Part shown: positions 9,144 through 17,988 of the stretch, in pieces
Numbering within the stretch: position 1 is the first letter of the stretch
Layout: each line of letters opens with the position of its first letter
DNA from: Desulfobacterales bacterium
GTDB taxonomy: Bacteria; Desulfobacterota; Desulfobacteria; Desulfobacterales; C00003060
Direction: 5' to 3'
Assembly: GCA_023129535.1 (NCBI GenBank)
Contig: JAGMBW010000064.1
Coordinates: 1-32,993 of the forward strand
DNA: 32,993 bases
Made by a program: the position numbers and the translations under genes
Notes under the pieces: generated by a model
The model's database searches: none
What the model saw: only the letters and a program-made list of their open reading frames with translations
Told to the model about the DNA's origin: nothing

Positions 9144-9266
9144 GGTTCAACGTTCACGGTTCTGGCTGTTTAACCTTTGAACCCCTGGCCCAGACCTGGA
9201 TTTATCAGCTTGTAGCCTATGATAAGCAGGAGCGCCAGGGCGGGCTTGAACCTTGAACCTTGAACC
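9144..9266. repeat. inverted-arm short tandem repeat (GGTTCAA / TTGAACC)
   Basis: left arm ggttcaacgttcacggttc (9144-9162); right arm cttgaaccttgaaccttgaacc (9245-9266); inner CCCTGGC/GCCAGGG (9183-9189/9234-9240). Confidence 0.65.
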
Positions 9267-9351
9267 GATTACTTTCGGAGATACTCGATTCTGGTTTCTG
9301 GATGCTGGAAAGAAAAATTAGAGTGCAGGGACGCGGTAGAAGGATGGCTAT

Positions 9352-10194
9352 ATGAGTACCCTTATTGCCATGGCCGGCAAAGGGGGCACGGGCAAAACCA
9401 CGATTGCAGGTTTTCTGATCAGGTTTCTCCTGAAAATCGGCATCAAGCCAATACTGGCCGTGGATGCGGATCCCAATGCAAATCTGAATGAGGTCCTTGG
9501 AATCAACGTAGAGAGCACCGTTGGTGAGGCGAGAGAGGGGCTTAAGGATGGCGTACCCGCGGGTATGACCAGAGATGTGTACATGGAATATAAACTTCAC
9601 GAGTCCTTGATAGAAAGTGATGGGTATGATCTTATTGTTATGGGGCGCCCGGAAGGAGCTGGTTGTTACTGTCATGCTAACGCCCTGTTGTCCCGGTATA
9701 TGGAGCAGTTGTGCGCAAATTATCAGGCCGTAGTTATGGACAACGAGGCAGGCATGGAGCATATTAGTCGCCTGGTAGTGCGTCGCGCTGATCTTTTGTT
9801 GATTGTGTCTGACCCCACGCAGCGGGGGATACTTGCAGCCAGGCGTATTCGTGACCTTACCCGGGAACTTAAGGTCGATGTCAAGAAAGACTACCTGATT
9901 ATAAACCGAGTCAACGGCGAGTTGGCGCCAGCAGTCAAGAATGCGGTCGATGCCGCAGGATTGAATCTGGCCGGATGTATCCCGGAAGACAAGTTAATTC
10001 TGGATTATGACGAGGATGGGCAACCCACAGCGCTATTGCCAGACAATGCCAGTTCGGTTCAGGCTTTGTATGGCATTTTTGAGAGCATACTATCTGTCAG
10101 AGACTTGGAAACTGAAAAAATCCCCCCTAGCCCCCCTTTCTCAAAGGGGGGGAACAATATAAAGTCCCCCTTTGTAAAGGGGGGAACAATATAA
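9352..10194 (+). CDS. cooC: CooC-type ATPase, CODH nickel insertion/maturation
   Basis: P-loop MAGKGGTGKTT, VDADPNANLNEVLG, GAGCYCHAN (CxC), NEAGMEHISR; C-terminal ~25 aa derive from a repeat. Confidence 0.9.
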   Translation: MSTLIAMAGKGGTGKTTIAGFLIRFLLKIGIKPILAVDADPNANLNEVLGINVESTVGEAREGLKDGVPAGMTRDVYMEYKLHESLIESDGYDLIVMGRPEGAGCYCHANALLSRYMEQLCANYQAVVMDNEAGMEHISRLVVRRADLLLIVSDPTQRGILAARRIRDLTRELKVDVKKDYLIINRVNGELAPAVKNAVDAAGLNLAGCIPEDKLILDYDEDGQPTALLPDNASSVQALYGIFESILSVRDLETEKIPPSPPFSKGGNNIKSPFVKGGTI

Positions 10195-10274
10195 AGTCCC
10201 CCTTTGTAAAGGGGGATTTAGGGGGATTTTAAAAGGTGCTAATGACCTTGACGAGAGAGTTTCCAAATTTCTGA
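10097..10274. mobile_element. MITE-like element carrying CCCCCTTTGTAAAGGGGG palindromes
   Basis: 17-bp terminal inverted repeats tcagagacttggaaact (10097-10113) / agtttccaaatttctga (10258-10274), 15/17 match. Confidence 0.65.
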
Positions 10275-10309
10275 TCTATGGCTATCAGGGGCACCCAGAA
10301 AGAGGCGGC

Positions 10310-11161
10310 GTGAGTGTAGTTAATATGGGGATCAAAAAAGAGGCTCCAAAGAGTGGATTTCGGCTTGCAGTAGCCGGCAAGGGAGGTGCAGGAAAGACTA
10401 CCCTTGTCGCTTTGCTGGCAGAGCTTTTCGCAAGAAATGGCTATCATGTGCTGGCAACTGATGAGGATCCTCAGATGAATCTGGCTTTGAGTCTTGGGGT
10501 CTCCTTTGAGGAGGCTGAACAGATTGTCCCCTTGAGTCAGAACAATGCCTATATTGAGGAAAAGACAGGGGCAAGCCCCGGTTCGGGTTGGGGAGGTTTT
10601 TTGCGCCTTAACCCGGACGTTAGTGATGTGGTGGAACGTTTTGGATTGCGGATAAAACCGAATCTATACCTTGTTGCCATGGGGTCGGTTGAGCAGGCGG
10701 ATACAGGATGTCTGTGCCCGCAAAACAATCTGCTAAAGGCAGTGCTCCGGCATATTGTTCTGAAATCCGATGATATCATTCTAACAGATACTCAGGCCGG
10801 TCCAGAGCACTTTGGACGTGGTTTGCTTAAAGACTTTTCCCTCCTGCTGGTCGTGGCAGAACCAACTGCAGCAGCCCTTCAGGTGGCAAAGAAATCGGTG
10901 GTACTGGCAAAGCAATTGAGGATTGCACACCAAAAACTGGTGGTAAATAAGGTGCAAGAAAGAAAGGATCAACTCAAGGCAGAAGCCCTGATGGAGCATT
11001 TTGGCAGTGAATGGCCCTCCACCTATTTTCTACCGTATGCCCCGGATCTGCTTGCCATAGAACCGCAAGTAGCCTCCGTTCTTACCAAAAATAGCAGATT
11101 CGCCAGGGCTGTTCAGGGACTTTTCAAAGATGTTGAAGCACTGATTCCCTTAGGCGAGTAA
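10310..11161 (+). CDS. cooC: second CooC-type ATPase
   Basis: AGKGGAGKTT, TDEDPQMNLALSLG, DTGCLCPQN (CxC), DTQAGPEHFGRG; GTG start. Confidence 0.88.
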   Translation: MSVVNMGIKKEAPKSGFRLAVAGKGGAGKTTLVALLAELFARNGYHVLATDEDPQMNLALSLGVSFEEAEQIVPLSQNNAYIEEKTGASPGSGWGGFLRLNPDVSDVVERFGLRIKPNLYLVAMGSVEQADTGCLCPQNNLLKAVLRHIVLKSDDIILTDTQAGPEHFGRGLLKDFSLLLVVAEPTAAALQVAKKSVVLAKQLRIAHQKLVVNKVQERKDQLKAEALMEHFGSEWPSTYFLPYAPDLLAIEPQVASVLTKNSRFARAVQGLFKDVEALIPLGE

Positions 11162-11180
11162 CAAGACAAATGGAGGTTCC

Positions 11181-13136
11181 ATGACCGAGCGAAAAAGAAA
11201 GCCACTTTTTGCAGCAGGTTGCCCAGGAATTGATTGTGAAGGGAGTATGCAGGTGGCAAAGGAAGCCGCCAAAAAGGGCGTGGTCACTTACATGCAGCGG
11301 ATGGAACAGAAGGTGATCCAGCCATGCCTTTTCGGCAAGGGCGGCACGTGCTGCCGTATCTGTTCCTTTGGCCCCTGCATGATGATCGAAGATGTTCCTG
11401 AATCGATCGGCATTTGCGGCGCAACTCCTTCGACGGTAGCCGCGCGCAATTTTTGCCGGATGATAGCAGGAGGCGCTTCTGCCCATATGGATCATGGGCT
11501 TGAAACAGCCTTTGGGTTTATAGCTGCGGCAAAAGGTGAATCCGATTACGCGATCAGGGACGAAAAAAAGCTTCTTTCTATGGCTAACATTTTTGAGATC
11601 AAGACCGAAGGTCGCGCAATAAAAGATATCGCCATAGAACTGGGAGAAAAGGCCCTGGCCGAGTTCGGGAAACAGACAGGGGGTCTCTACTCCGTGCGAC
11701 GTGCTCCCATAAAAAGGCAGGAGGTCTGGAAAAAAAGAGGTGTCTTGCCTAGGGGTATCGAGCGAGAGGTCATGGAGATAATGCACCGCACCCATATGGG
11801 TACTGATCAGGACTATAAGAATCTTATCCTTCAGGGGACACGCCTTGCTATTGCGGACGGCTGGGGGGCCTCCATGATCTCCACTGAATTGCAGGACATT
11901 ATGTTCGGGACACCCGTTCCGATCAGGGCAGTAGTCAATCTTGGCACACTTGATGAAGAGAAGGTAAACATTGTGGTACACGGCCATGAGCCGATCCTTT
12001 CAGAAGCGATGGCCATGGTATGCCAGGAGCCCGAAATGCTAAGAGCAGCAAAAGAGGCGGGGGCTCCCGGGATAAACCTGGTCGGCGTCTGTTGCACAGG
12101 CATCGAGGTCCTTATGCGCCACGGTATCCCGGTTGCGGGAAGTTTTATCCAGCAGGAGATCGTGATCGCTACAGGGGCTGTTGAGGCGATGGTGGTCGAT
12201 ATCCAGTGCATCATGCAGTCTGTGGCGGTTGTAGGCGATTGTTTTCACACAGAAATCATTACTACCTCTCCGCGGGCAAAGATACCTGGGGCAACTCACA
12301 TTGAATTTGACCACCACCACGCCCTGGAGATAGCAAGAAAGATCGTCAGGCGTGCTATTGACAGATACCCAAAAAGAAAACGGGTGAACATCCCTAAGCA
12401 CAAGATGGATGTTGTGGCGGGGTTCAGTCATGAAACCATTAATCATATCTTAGGGGGAACATTCAGAGCTTCCTATCGGCCTCTAAACGACAACATAATC
12501 AATGGCCGCATCCGGGGCGTTGGGGCTGTTGTTGGCTGCGATAGCGCCCATGTACTTTCCGGTTACGTGCACACGACAGTGGCAAAAGAGCTGATAGCAA
12601 ACAATGTCCTTGTCCTGGTCACAGGTTGTGCAGCGACTGCCTGCGGTCGGGAAGGCCTGCTGAGACCCGAGGCGGCCGAACTGGCAGGGCCGGGTTTAAG
12701 AGAGGTGTGCGAGACAGTGGGTATGCCGCCTGTTCTTCATATGGGCTCGTGCGTGGATAACAGCCGTATCCTCATGGCCGCGACTGAGATTGTGCGTGAG
12801 GGGGGGCTCGGGGATGATATCAGCGAGATACCGGCCGCAGGTTGCGCAGCAGAGTGGATGAGTGAAAAGGCAATATCGATCGGTCACTACTTTGTAGCGA
12901 GCGGCTGCTTTGTAGTATTCGGGAGGACCTTCCCAACCACTGGGAGCAAGGTGTTGACCGATTACTTGTTCAAAGAGCTGGAGGAGCTATACGGCGGTAT
13001 GTGGGCGGTTGAGGAAGATCCAAAAGAGATGGCACAGATGATGATACGACATATTGATAAAAAACGAGAGGCTCTCGGGATTCACGAAGAGAAGAAAAGA
13101 ATCCTCATTGACATGGCCATGAGGCGGGAATTGTAA
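11181..13136 (+). CDS. acsA: anaerobic Ni-Fe carbon monoxide dehydrogenase catalytic subunit
   Basis: [61 protein letters not shown] cluster-ligand motifs; 651 aa. Confidence 0.94.
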   Translation: MTERKRKPLFAAGCPGIDCEGSMQVAKEAAKKGVVTYMQRMEQKVIQPCLFGKGGTCCRICSFGPCMMIEDVPESIGICGATPSTVAARNFCRMIAGGASAHMDHGLETAFGFIAAAKGESDYAIRDEKKLLSMANIFEIKTEGRAIKDIAIELGEKALAEFGKQTGGLYSVRRAPIKRQEVWKKRGVLPRGIEREVMEIMHRTHMGTDQDYKNLILQGTRLAIADGWGASMISTELQDIMFGTPVPIRAVVNLGTLDEEKVNIVVHGHEPILSEAMAMVCQEPEMLRAAKEAGAPGINLVGVCCTGIEVLMRHGIPVAGSFIQQEIVIATGAVEAMVVDIQCIMQSVAVVGDCFHTEIITTSPRAKIPGATHIEFDHHHALEIARKIVRRAIDRYPKRKRVNIPKHKMDVVAGFSHETINHILGGTFRASYRPLNDNIINGRIRGVGAVVGCDSAHVLSGYVHTTVAKELIANNVLVLVTGCAATACGREGLLRPEAAELAGPGLREVCETVGMPPVLHMGSCVDNSRILMAATEIVREGGLGDDISEIPAAGCAAEWMSEKAISIGHYFVASGCFVVFGRTFPTTGSKVLTDYLFKELEELYGGMWAVEEDPKEMAQMMIRHIDKKREALGIHEEKKRILIDMAMRREL

Positions 13137-13138
13137 GT

Positions 13139-16100
13139 ATGGAAAAGACCAAATCAGGATCTGTGATGGTTGTCGGTGGGGGTATTGCCGGTATCCAGGC
13201 ATCCCTTGATCTGGCCGGTTTGGGTTATTATGTGTACCTCATAGAAAAGGGGGGTTCTATTGGTGGGGCGATGGCTGGACTCGATAAGACTTTCCCTACC
13301 AACGATTGCGCCATCTGAATCCTATCACCCAAGTTGGTTGAGACCGGTCGGTCTCCGAACATAAGGATCATAACAAAAGCTGAACTGATGTCACTTGAAG
13401 GCGAGGCGGGCAACTTCACTGCAAGGGTGCGCCGACAGCCCCGCTACATTAACGCCGATCTTTGTACCGCCTGCGGTACGTGTGCCACGTACTGTCCTGT
13501 TATCATCAACGACGCTTTCAACCAGGATCTGAGCACCACTAAGAATCCCCACAGGGATTATGTCCAGGCAGTTCCTGCAAGTTTTTACATCGATCCTGCG
13601 TGTTGCCTCTTTCTTAACTACCAGACATGTCAGATATGCGTATCGACATGTCAGGCCAGGGCGATCAATTTCTACGAAGAGGAAGAAGTGCTCGATCTTG
13701 AAGTGGGTGCGGTGATACTTGCCCCGGGGTTTGGTCGTATCAGCGAGGATGTCCTGTCAAAATACGGTTATGGGCATTTCCCTGATATAGTCACCAGTAT
13801 CGAATTCGAGCGCCTGACATCGGCCTCGGGTCCGAGTATAGGCAAGATCATCAGGCCCTCGGACGGAGAGCATCCCAAACGGATTGCCTTTCTCCAGTGC
13901 GTGGGAGCAAGAGATGTCTCGTGCGGGAACGGATACTGTTCCTCGGTTTGCTGCATGTATGCCGTCAAGGAAGCGACAGTGGCAAAGGAGCATGATCCGA
14001 ATCTTGAGATTACAATATTTTATATCGATATGCGGACCCAGGGGAAGGGGTTCGATGCTGCCAGGCTCCGGGCCAAAGAAAAGGGAATCCGGTTTGTTCG
14101 GTGCCGGGTTTCAGATGTTTTAGAAAATGGCAAGTTACTTGAGATCCCGTATGTGGATGAGACGGGGAGGCGTTTCAGGGAAAAGTTCGACATGGTAGTG
14201 CTCGCCGAGGGCCTTGAGTCGCCTGAGGATGCCAGACCCCTTGCCAGGGCTGCCGGGATAGACCTGAACCATTACGATTTCTGTAGCACCCGACCATTTT
14301 TCCCTCTCAAAACTACCCGTCCTGGCGTATTTGTAGCCGGCGCCTTCCAGGGGCCAAAGGATGTTCCAGAGAGCGTAACGGATGCCAGTGGTGCGGCTGC
14401 ACTTGCCGCAGAGTGCCTGAAGGATGTGCGCCACACTTGTGTGGTAGAGAAAAGTTATCCGGCCGAGATAAAGATAGAACAAAAGCCACGCATTGGCGTA
14501 TTTGTCTGCTCATGCGGGACCAATATCGGCGGTGTGGTCGATGTTAAGGCCGTGGCCGACTATGCGGCAAAGTTAGACGATGTTGTCTTTACAGACACAA
14601 ATCTTTTTAGCTGCGCGCAGAACACTCAGGAGGAGATTGCCGAAAAGATCGAGGAAAACCGCTTGAACCGTGTGGTGGTGGCGGCCTGTACCCCTCGCAC
14701 CCATGAACCCCTGTTTCAAGAGACCCTGAGAAATGCCGGTCTCAACCGTTGTTTGTTTGAGATGGCCAATATCAGGGACCATTGTTCATGGGTTCACGCC
14801 ACGGTGCCTGAAGAAGCTACTGAGAAGGCGAGGGATCTGGTCAGGATGGCTGTGGCAAAAGCAAGTGAACTTCGGCCTCTGCCGGAGCAGCGTCTTCCAG
14901 TAATACCAAAGGCCCTGGTGATTGGAGGCGGAATGGCGGGGATGACGTCCGCTTTGAGTATTGCCGAGCAAGGATTTGAGTCCTTTTTGGTAGAGAAATC
15001 AACAGAGCTTGGAGGAAACTTAAGGCATATCCGGATTACGCTTTCAGGGGATGATCCGAGGCAGATTCTTGAGGATATAGAGGCAAAGGTAATGTCCAAT
15101 CCGCTTATACATGTTTACAGGGAAGCCGTTGTTGAAAGCGTTTCCGGTTATGTGGGTAATTTTGCGACCTTAATCCGCACACATGAGAAGTCCGAGACCC
15201 TGGAGCACGGGGTGATCGTTGTGGCCACGGGAGGAACCCAGTACGAGCCGAAACAGTATCTGTACGGAAAGTCACCACAGGTGGTTACCCAGCGCGAATT
15301 GGAAGAGAAACTGACCAGACCTGATGAGATCGAGAAGATAAACGAGATCGTTATGATCCAGTGTGTCGGTTCCCGGGGAGAGGATCTTCCCTATTGCAGC
15401 AAGGTGTGCTGTGGGCAGGCGGTAAAAAATGCCTTAAGGATACTCGAGTTAAAACCTGATGTTAGGATATTTGTCTTTTACCGTGACATGCGCACGTACG
15501 GATTTATGGAGGACTACTATCGATCAGTCAGGAAAAAGGGCGCGATCTTTGTACATTATGAAAAGGACCACCCCCCAGAAGTGAGCATGGAACAGGGGAG
15601 GATCAGGGTTGCATTTTTAGAGGGTATCTTAGGGGGAAAGGTGGTTCTTGAACCTGATCTTTTGGTCCTTAGTGTCGGTATCGTTCCGGCTCAGGTTGAG
15701 GAGTTGTCAAGGACCCTCAAGATCCCACTTACGGGGGATGGGTTTTTTCTGGAAGCCCATCCAAAGCTCAGGCCGGTTGAGTTTTCAGTGGAGGGTATCT
15801 ATGTTTGCGGCCTGGCCCATGGGCCAAAGCCGATCTTTGAATCGCTTGCCCAGGCCGGGGCTGCTGCCGGCAAGGCATGCATTCCCCTGGCCAGAGGGTA
15901 TGTGACGGCCGAGCCTATTGTCTCTTCGGTTGATACCGACAGGTGTATCGGATGCGGAATCTGTGAGAGTCTTTGCCCGTACTCAGCCATAAGGATGATA
16001 AAGGTCGGCAAGAAGAAAAAGGCCGAAACAATCTCGGCTTCATGCAAGGGTTGCGGGATATGCGCTTCCCATTGTCCTACGTTGTCAATATCTATGGCCG

Positions 16101-16156
16101 GGTTTACCAACGAACAGATGACGGCCCAGATAAGGGCGTTTGGGGAAGGTCATTAG
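13139..16156 (+). CDS. hdrA: HdrA-like subunit A, selenoprotein with in-frame UGA (Sec) at 13316-13318
   Basis: ATG 13139 opens [75 protein letters not shown]..., same frame as the 13334-16156 ORF; SECIS-like hairpin follows. Confidence 0.88.
13340..13355 (+). promoter_or_regulatory. candidate bacterial SECIS element for hdrA2
   Basis: GAGACC-GGTC-GGTCTC, perfect 6-bp stem, GGTC loop beginning 28 nt after the TGA. Confidence 0.75.
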
Positions 16157-16204
16157 GAAATGACGAGTGACAAATGACAAATGACAGCGAACAAAGTGAG
16201 CAAA

Positions 16205-16843
16205 ATGACAAATGACAAATTTGAACCAAAGATACTCGGTTTCTTGTGCAATTGGTGCTGCTATGCCGCGGCCGATTCTGCAGGTGTGGCCCGTTTTCAA
16301 TACCCGCCAAATATCAGGGTGATCAGAGTCATGTGTACGGGAAGAATCGATCCGGTCTTTATCATGGAGGCCTTCCGTGCCGGGGCGGACGGCGTATTTG
16401 TCGGTGGCTGACAACTCGGCGAATGTCATTACCAGGTCGGTAATTATGATGCCATAGTAACTGCCCACGTTACCCGGAAGGTAATGGAGGTTGCAGGCGT
16501 AAAGCCCGAGAGGCTTGCCCTGGAATGGGCTTCGGCTGCCGAGGCCCCCCTGTTTGTGCAGTTGATCACGACATTTACCGACCGGATCAAGCAACTCGGT
16601 CCACTGGGGGACCCCGAAGCAATGACGCGAGAAGAACTGAACTTACAGTTGTCGGCAGCCAGCTCTGCTGTGCAAAGCGTTAAACTTCGAATGCGATTCG
16701 GCAAGCTTGCCCAACAACTAAGAAAGCAGAATGAATACTCCGGTAATGTGATTCAAGTAAAGATGGCCGAAAAGGTAAACGATACGATAATACGTGAGAT
16801 GGCAAAAACCCTGAACCCTGAACCGATTACTTTAGTTCCTTAA
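16205..16843 (+). CDS. mvhD: MvhD-like [2Fe-2S] subunit, selenoprotein with in-frame UGA (Sec) at 16409-16411
   Basis: [22 protein letters not shown]...[40 protein letters not shown]...; ORFs 16181-16411 and 16484-16843 share a frame; possible upstream start 16181. Confidence 0.88.
16428..16444 (+). promoter_or_regulatory. candidate bacterial SECIS element for mvhD2
   Basis: ATTACC-AGGTC-GGTAAT, perfect 6-bp stem, GGTC loop beginning 24 nt after the TGA. Confidence 0.75.
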
Positions 16844-16887
16844 TCATGAAATTCGTGTTTTTTATGGCAGAAAAATTTTAAAAGATA

Positions 16888-16978
16888 ATCACGAAAGCAC
16901 GAAATAAAAAAACATTCAGCCTTTCGTGTTTTCGTACTTTGCGGCTTGCGCCTTGAGAACAGTACGTGTTTTCGTGAT
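16888..16978. repeat. inverted-arm repeat (CACGAAA / TTTCGTG)
   Basis: atcacgaaagcacgaaa (16888-16904) vs tttcgtgttttcgta (16922-16936) and cgtgttttcgtgat (16965-16978). Confidence 0.7.
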
Positions 16979-17031
16979 AGTTTTTGTTTTTTGTTCCGGT
17001 TTATCCGGGTTAGGATATAGGGAGGTAAAAC

Positions 17032-17985
17032 ATGTCTTTTGAAATACCCACGATATCGTACAACGGTGTAATCAGGCAAATCACTGTGGGCAAGGAGCCA
17101 AACTGTGTCACTGTGGGTGGAGAGAGTTGCTACCCCTTTTATCTATTTGAAGGGGCTATGCCGCATCTCCCCAGGATAGCCATGGAGGTATATGATGCAC
17201 CACCTGAGGATTGGCCCCAAGCGGCATTGGAACCTTTTGCAGATGTTGTCCATGATCCGGCCGCGTGGGCCCAGAAATGCGTGGGATCATACGGGGCAGA
17301 AATGATCGCACTGCAATTAGCCAGCACAGACCCGAATGCTCAGGATACGCCTGCTGAAAAGGCCGTGGAGGTGACAAAGAAGGTAGCCGCCGCCATCAAT
17401 GTTCCCCTCATCGTGTGGGGCAGTGGCAATCTTGAAAAGGATAAGGAAGTCCTGAGGATGATTTCAGAGAGGTGCGCGGAAGAAACCCTTCTTCTCGGAC
17501 CTGTGGAAGAAGGGAGCTACAAGGCTCTGGGAGCAGCGTCTCTTGCCTATCAGCACACAATAGCAGCTTCCACGCCTATCGATGTCAACTTAGCGAAACA
17601 GCTCAATATCCTCTTAGGCAACCTTGGCGTCCCTGATGACCGTATCATCATAGATCCTACTGTGGGAGCCCTGGGTTACGGTCTGGAGTTTTGTTACTCG
17701 GTCATGGAGAGAGACCGCATGGCCGCTCTTACCCAGGAAGACGAAAGGCTCCAGTTTCCCATTGTGTGCAACCTGGGCAAAGAGGTCTGGAAGATCAAGG
17801 AGACCAGGCTCAGCGAGGAGGAGGCCCCCTTGTTAGGCGATCCTTTAAAGAGAGGGGTTCTTCTTGAGGCAATGACAGCGCTGTTGTTTCTTCTCGCCGG
17901 AGGCGATATCGTGATTATGCGCCATCCGGATGCCATTCAACTGGTCAGGGGGCTTATGAATGAGCTGATGGGGGAGGGTGTTTAG
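17032..17985 (+). CDS. acsD: corrinoid iron-sulfur protein small subunit
   Basis: TVGGESCYPFYLFEG, DPTVGALGYGLEFCYSVMER; 317 aa, adjacent to acsB. Confidence 0.92.
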   Translation: MSFEIPTISYNGVIRQITVGKEPNCVTVGGESCYPFYLFEGAMPHLPRIAMEVYDAPPEDWPQAALEPFADVVHDPAAWAQKCVGSYGAEMIALQLASTDPNAQDTPAEKAVEVTKKVAAAINVPLIVWGSGNLEKDKEVLRMISERCAEETLLLGPVEEGSYKALGAASLAYQHTIAASTPIDVNLAKQLNILLGNLGVPDDRIIIDPTVGALGYGLEFCYSVMERDRMAALTQEDERLQFPIVCNLGKEVWKIKETRLSEEEAPLLGDPLKRGVLLEAMTALLFLLAGGDIVIMRHPDAIQLVRGLMNELMGEGV

Positions 17986-17988
17986 AAA

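Noticed and set aside
11124-11987. Long minus-strand ORF (287 aa) antisense to acsA
   Set aside because: Shadow ORF opposite a strongly supported CODH gene; no family signature.
13228-13419. Minus-strand ORF over the hdrA2 N-terminus
   Set aside because: Overlaps the reconstructed Sec-HdrA N-terminus on the opposite strand and has no recognisable motif.
16181-16843. mvhD2 as a pseudogene split by a nonsense mutation
   Set aside because: Frame is intact on both sides, the stop replaces a conserved Cys, a GGTC-loop hairpin follows, and the adjacent hdrA2 shows the same arrangement.
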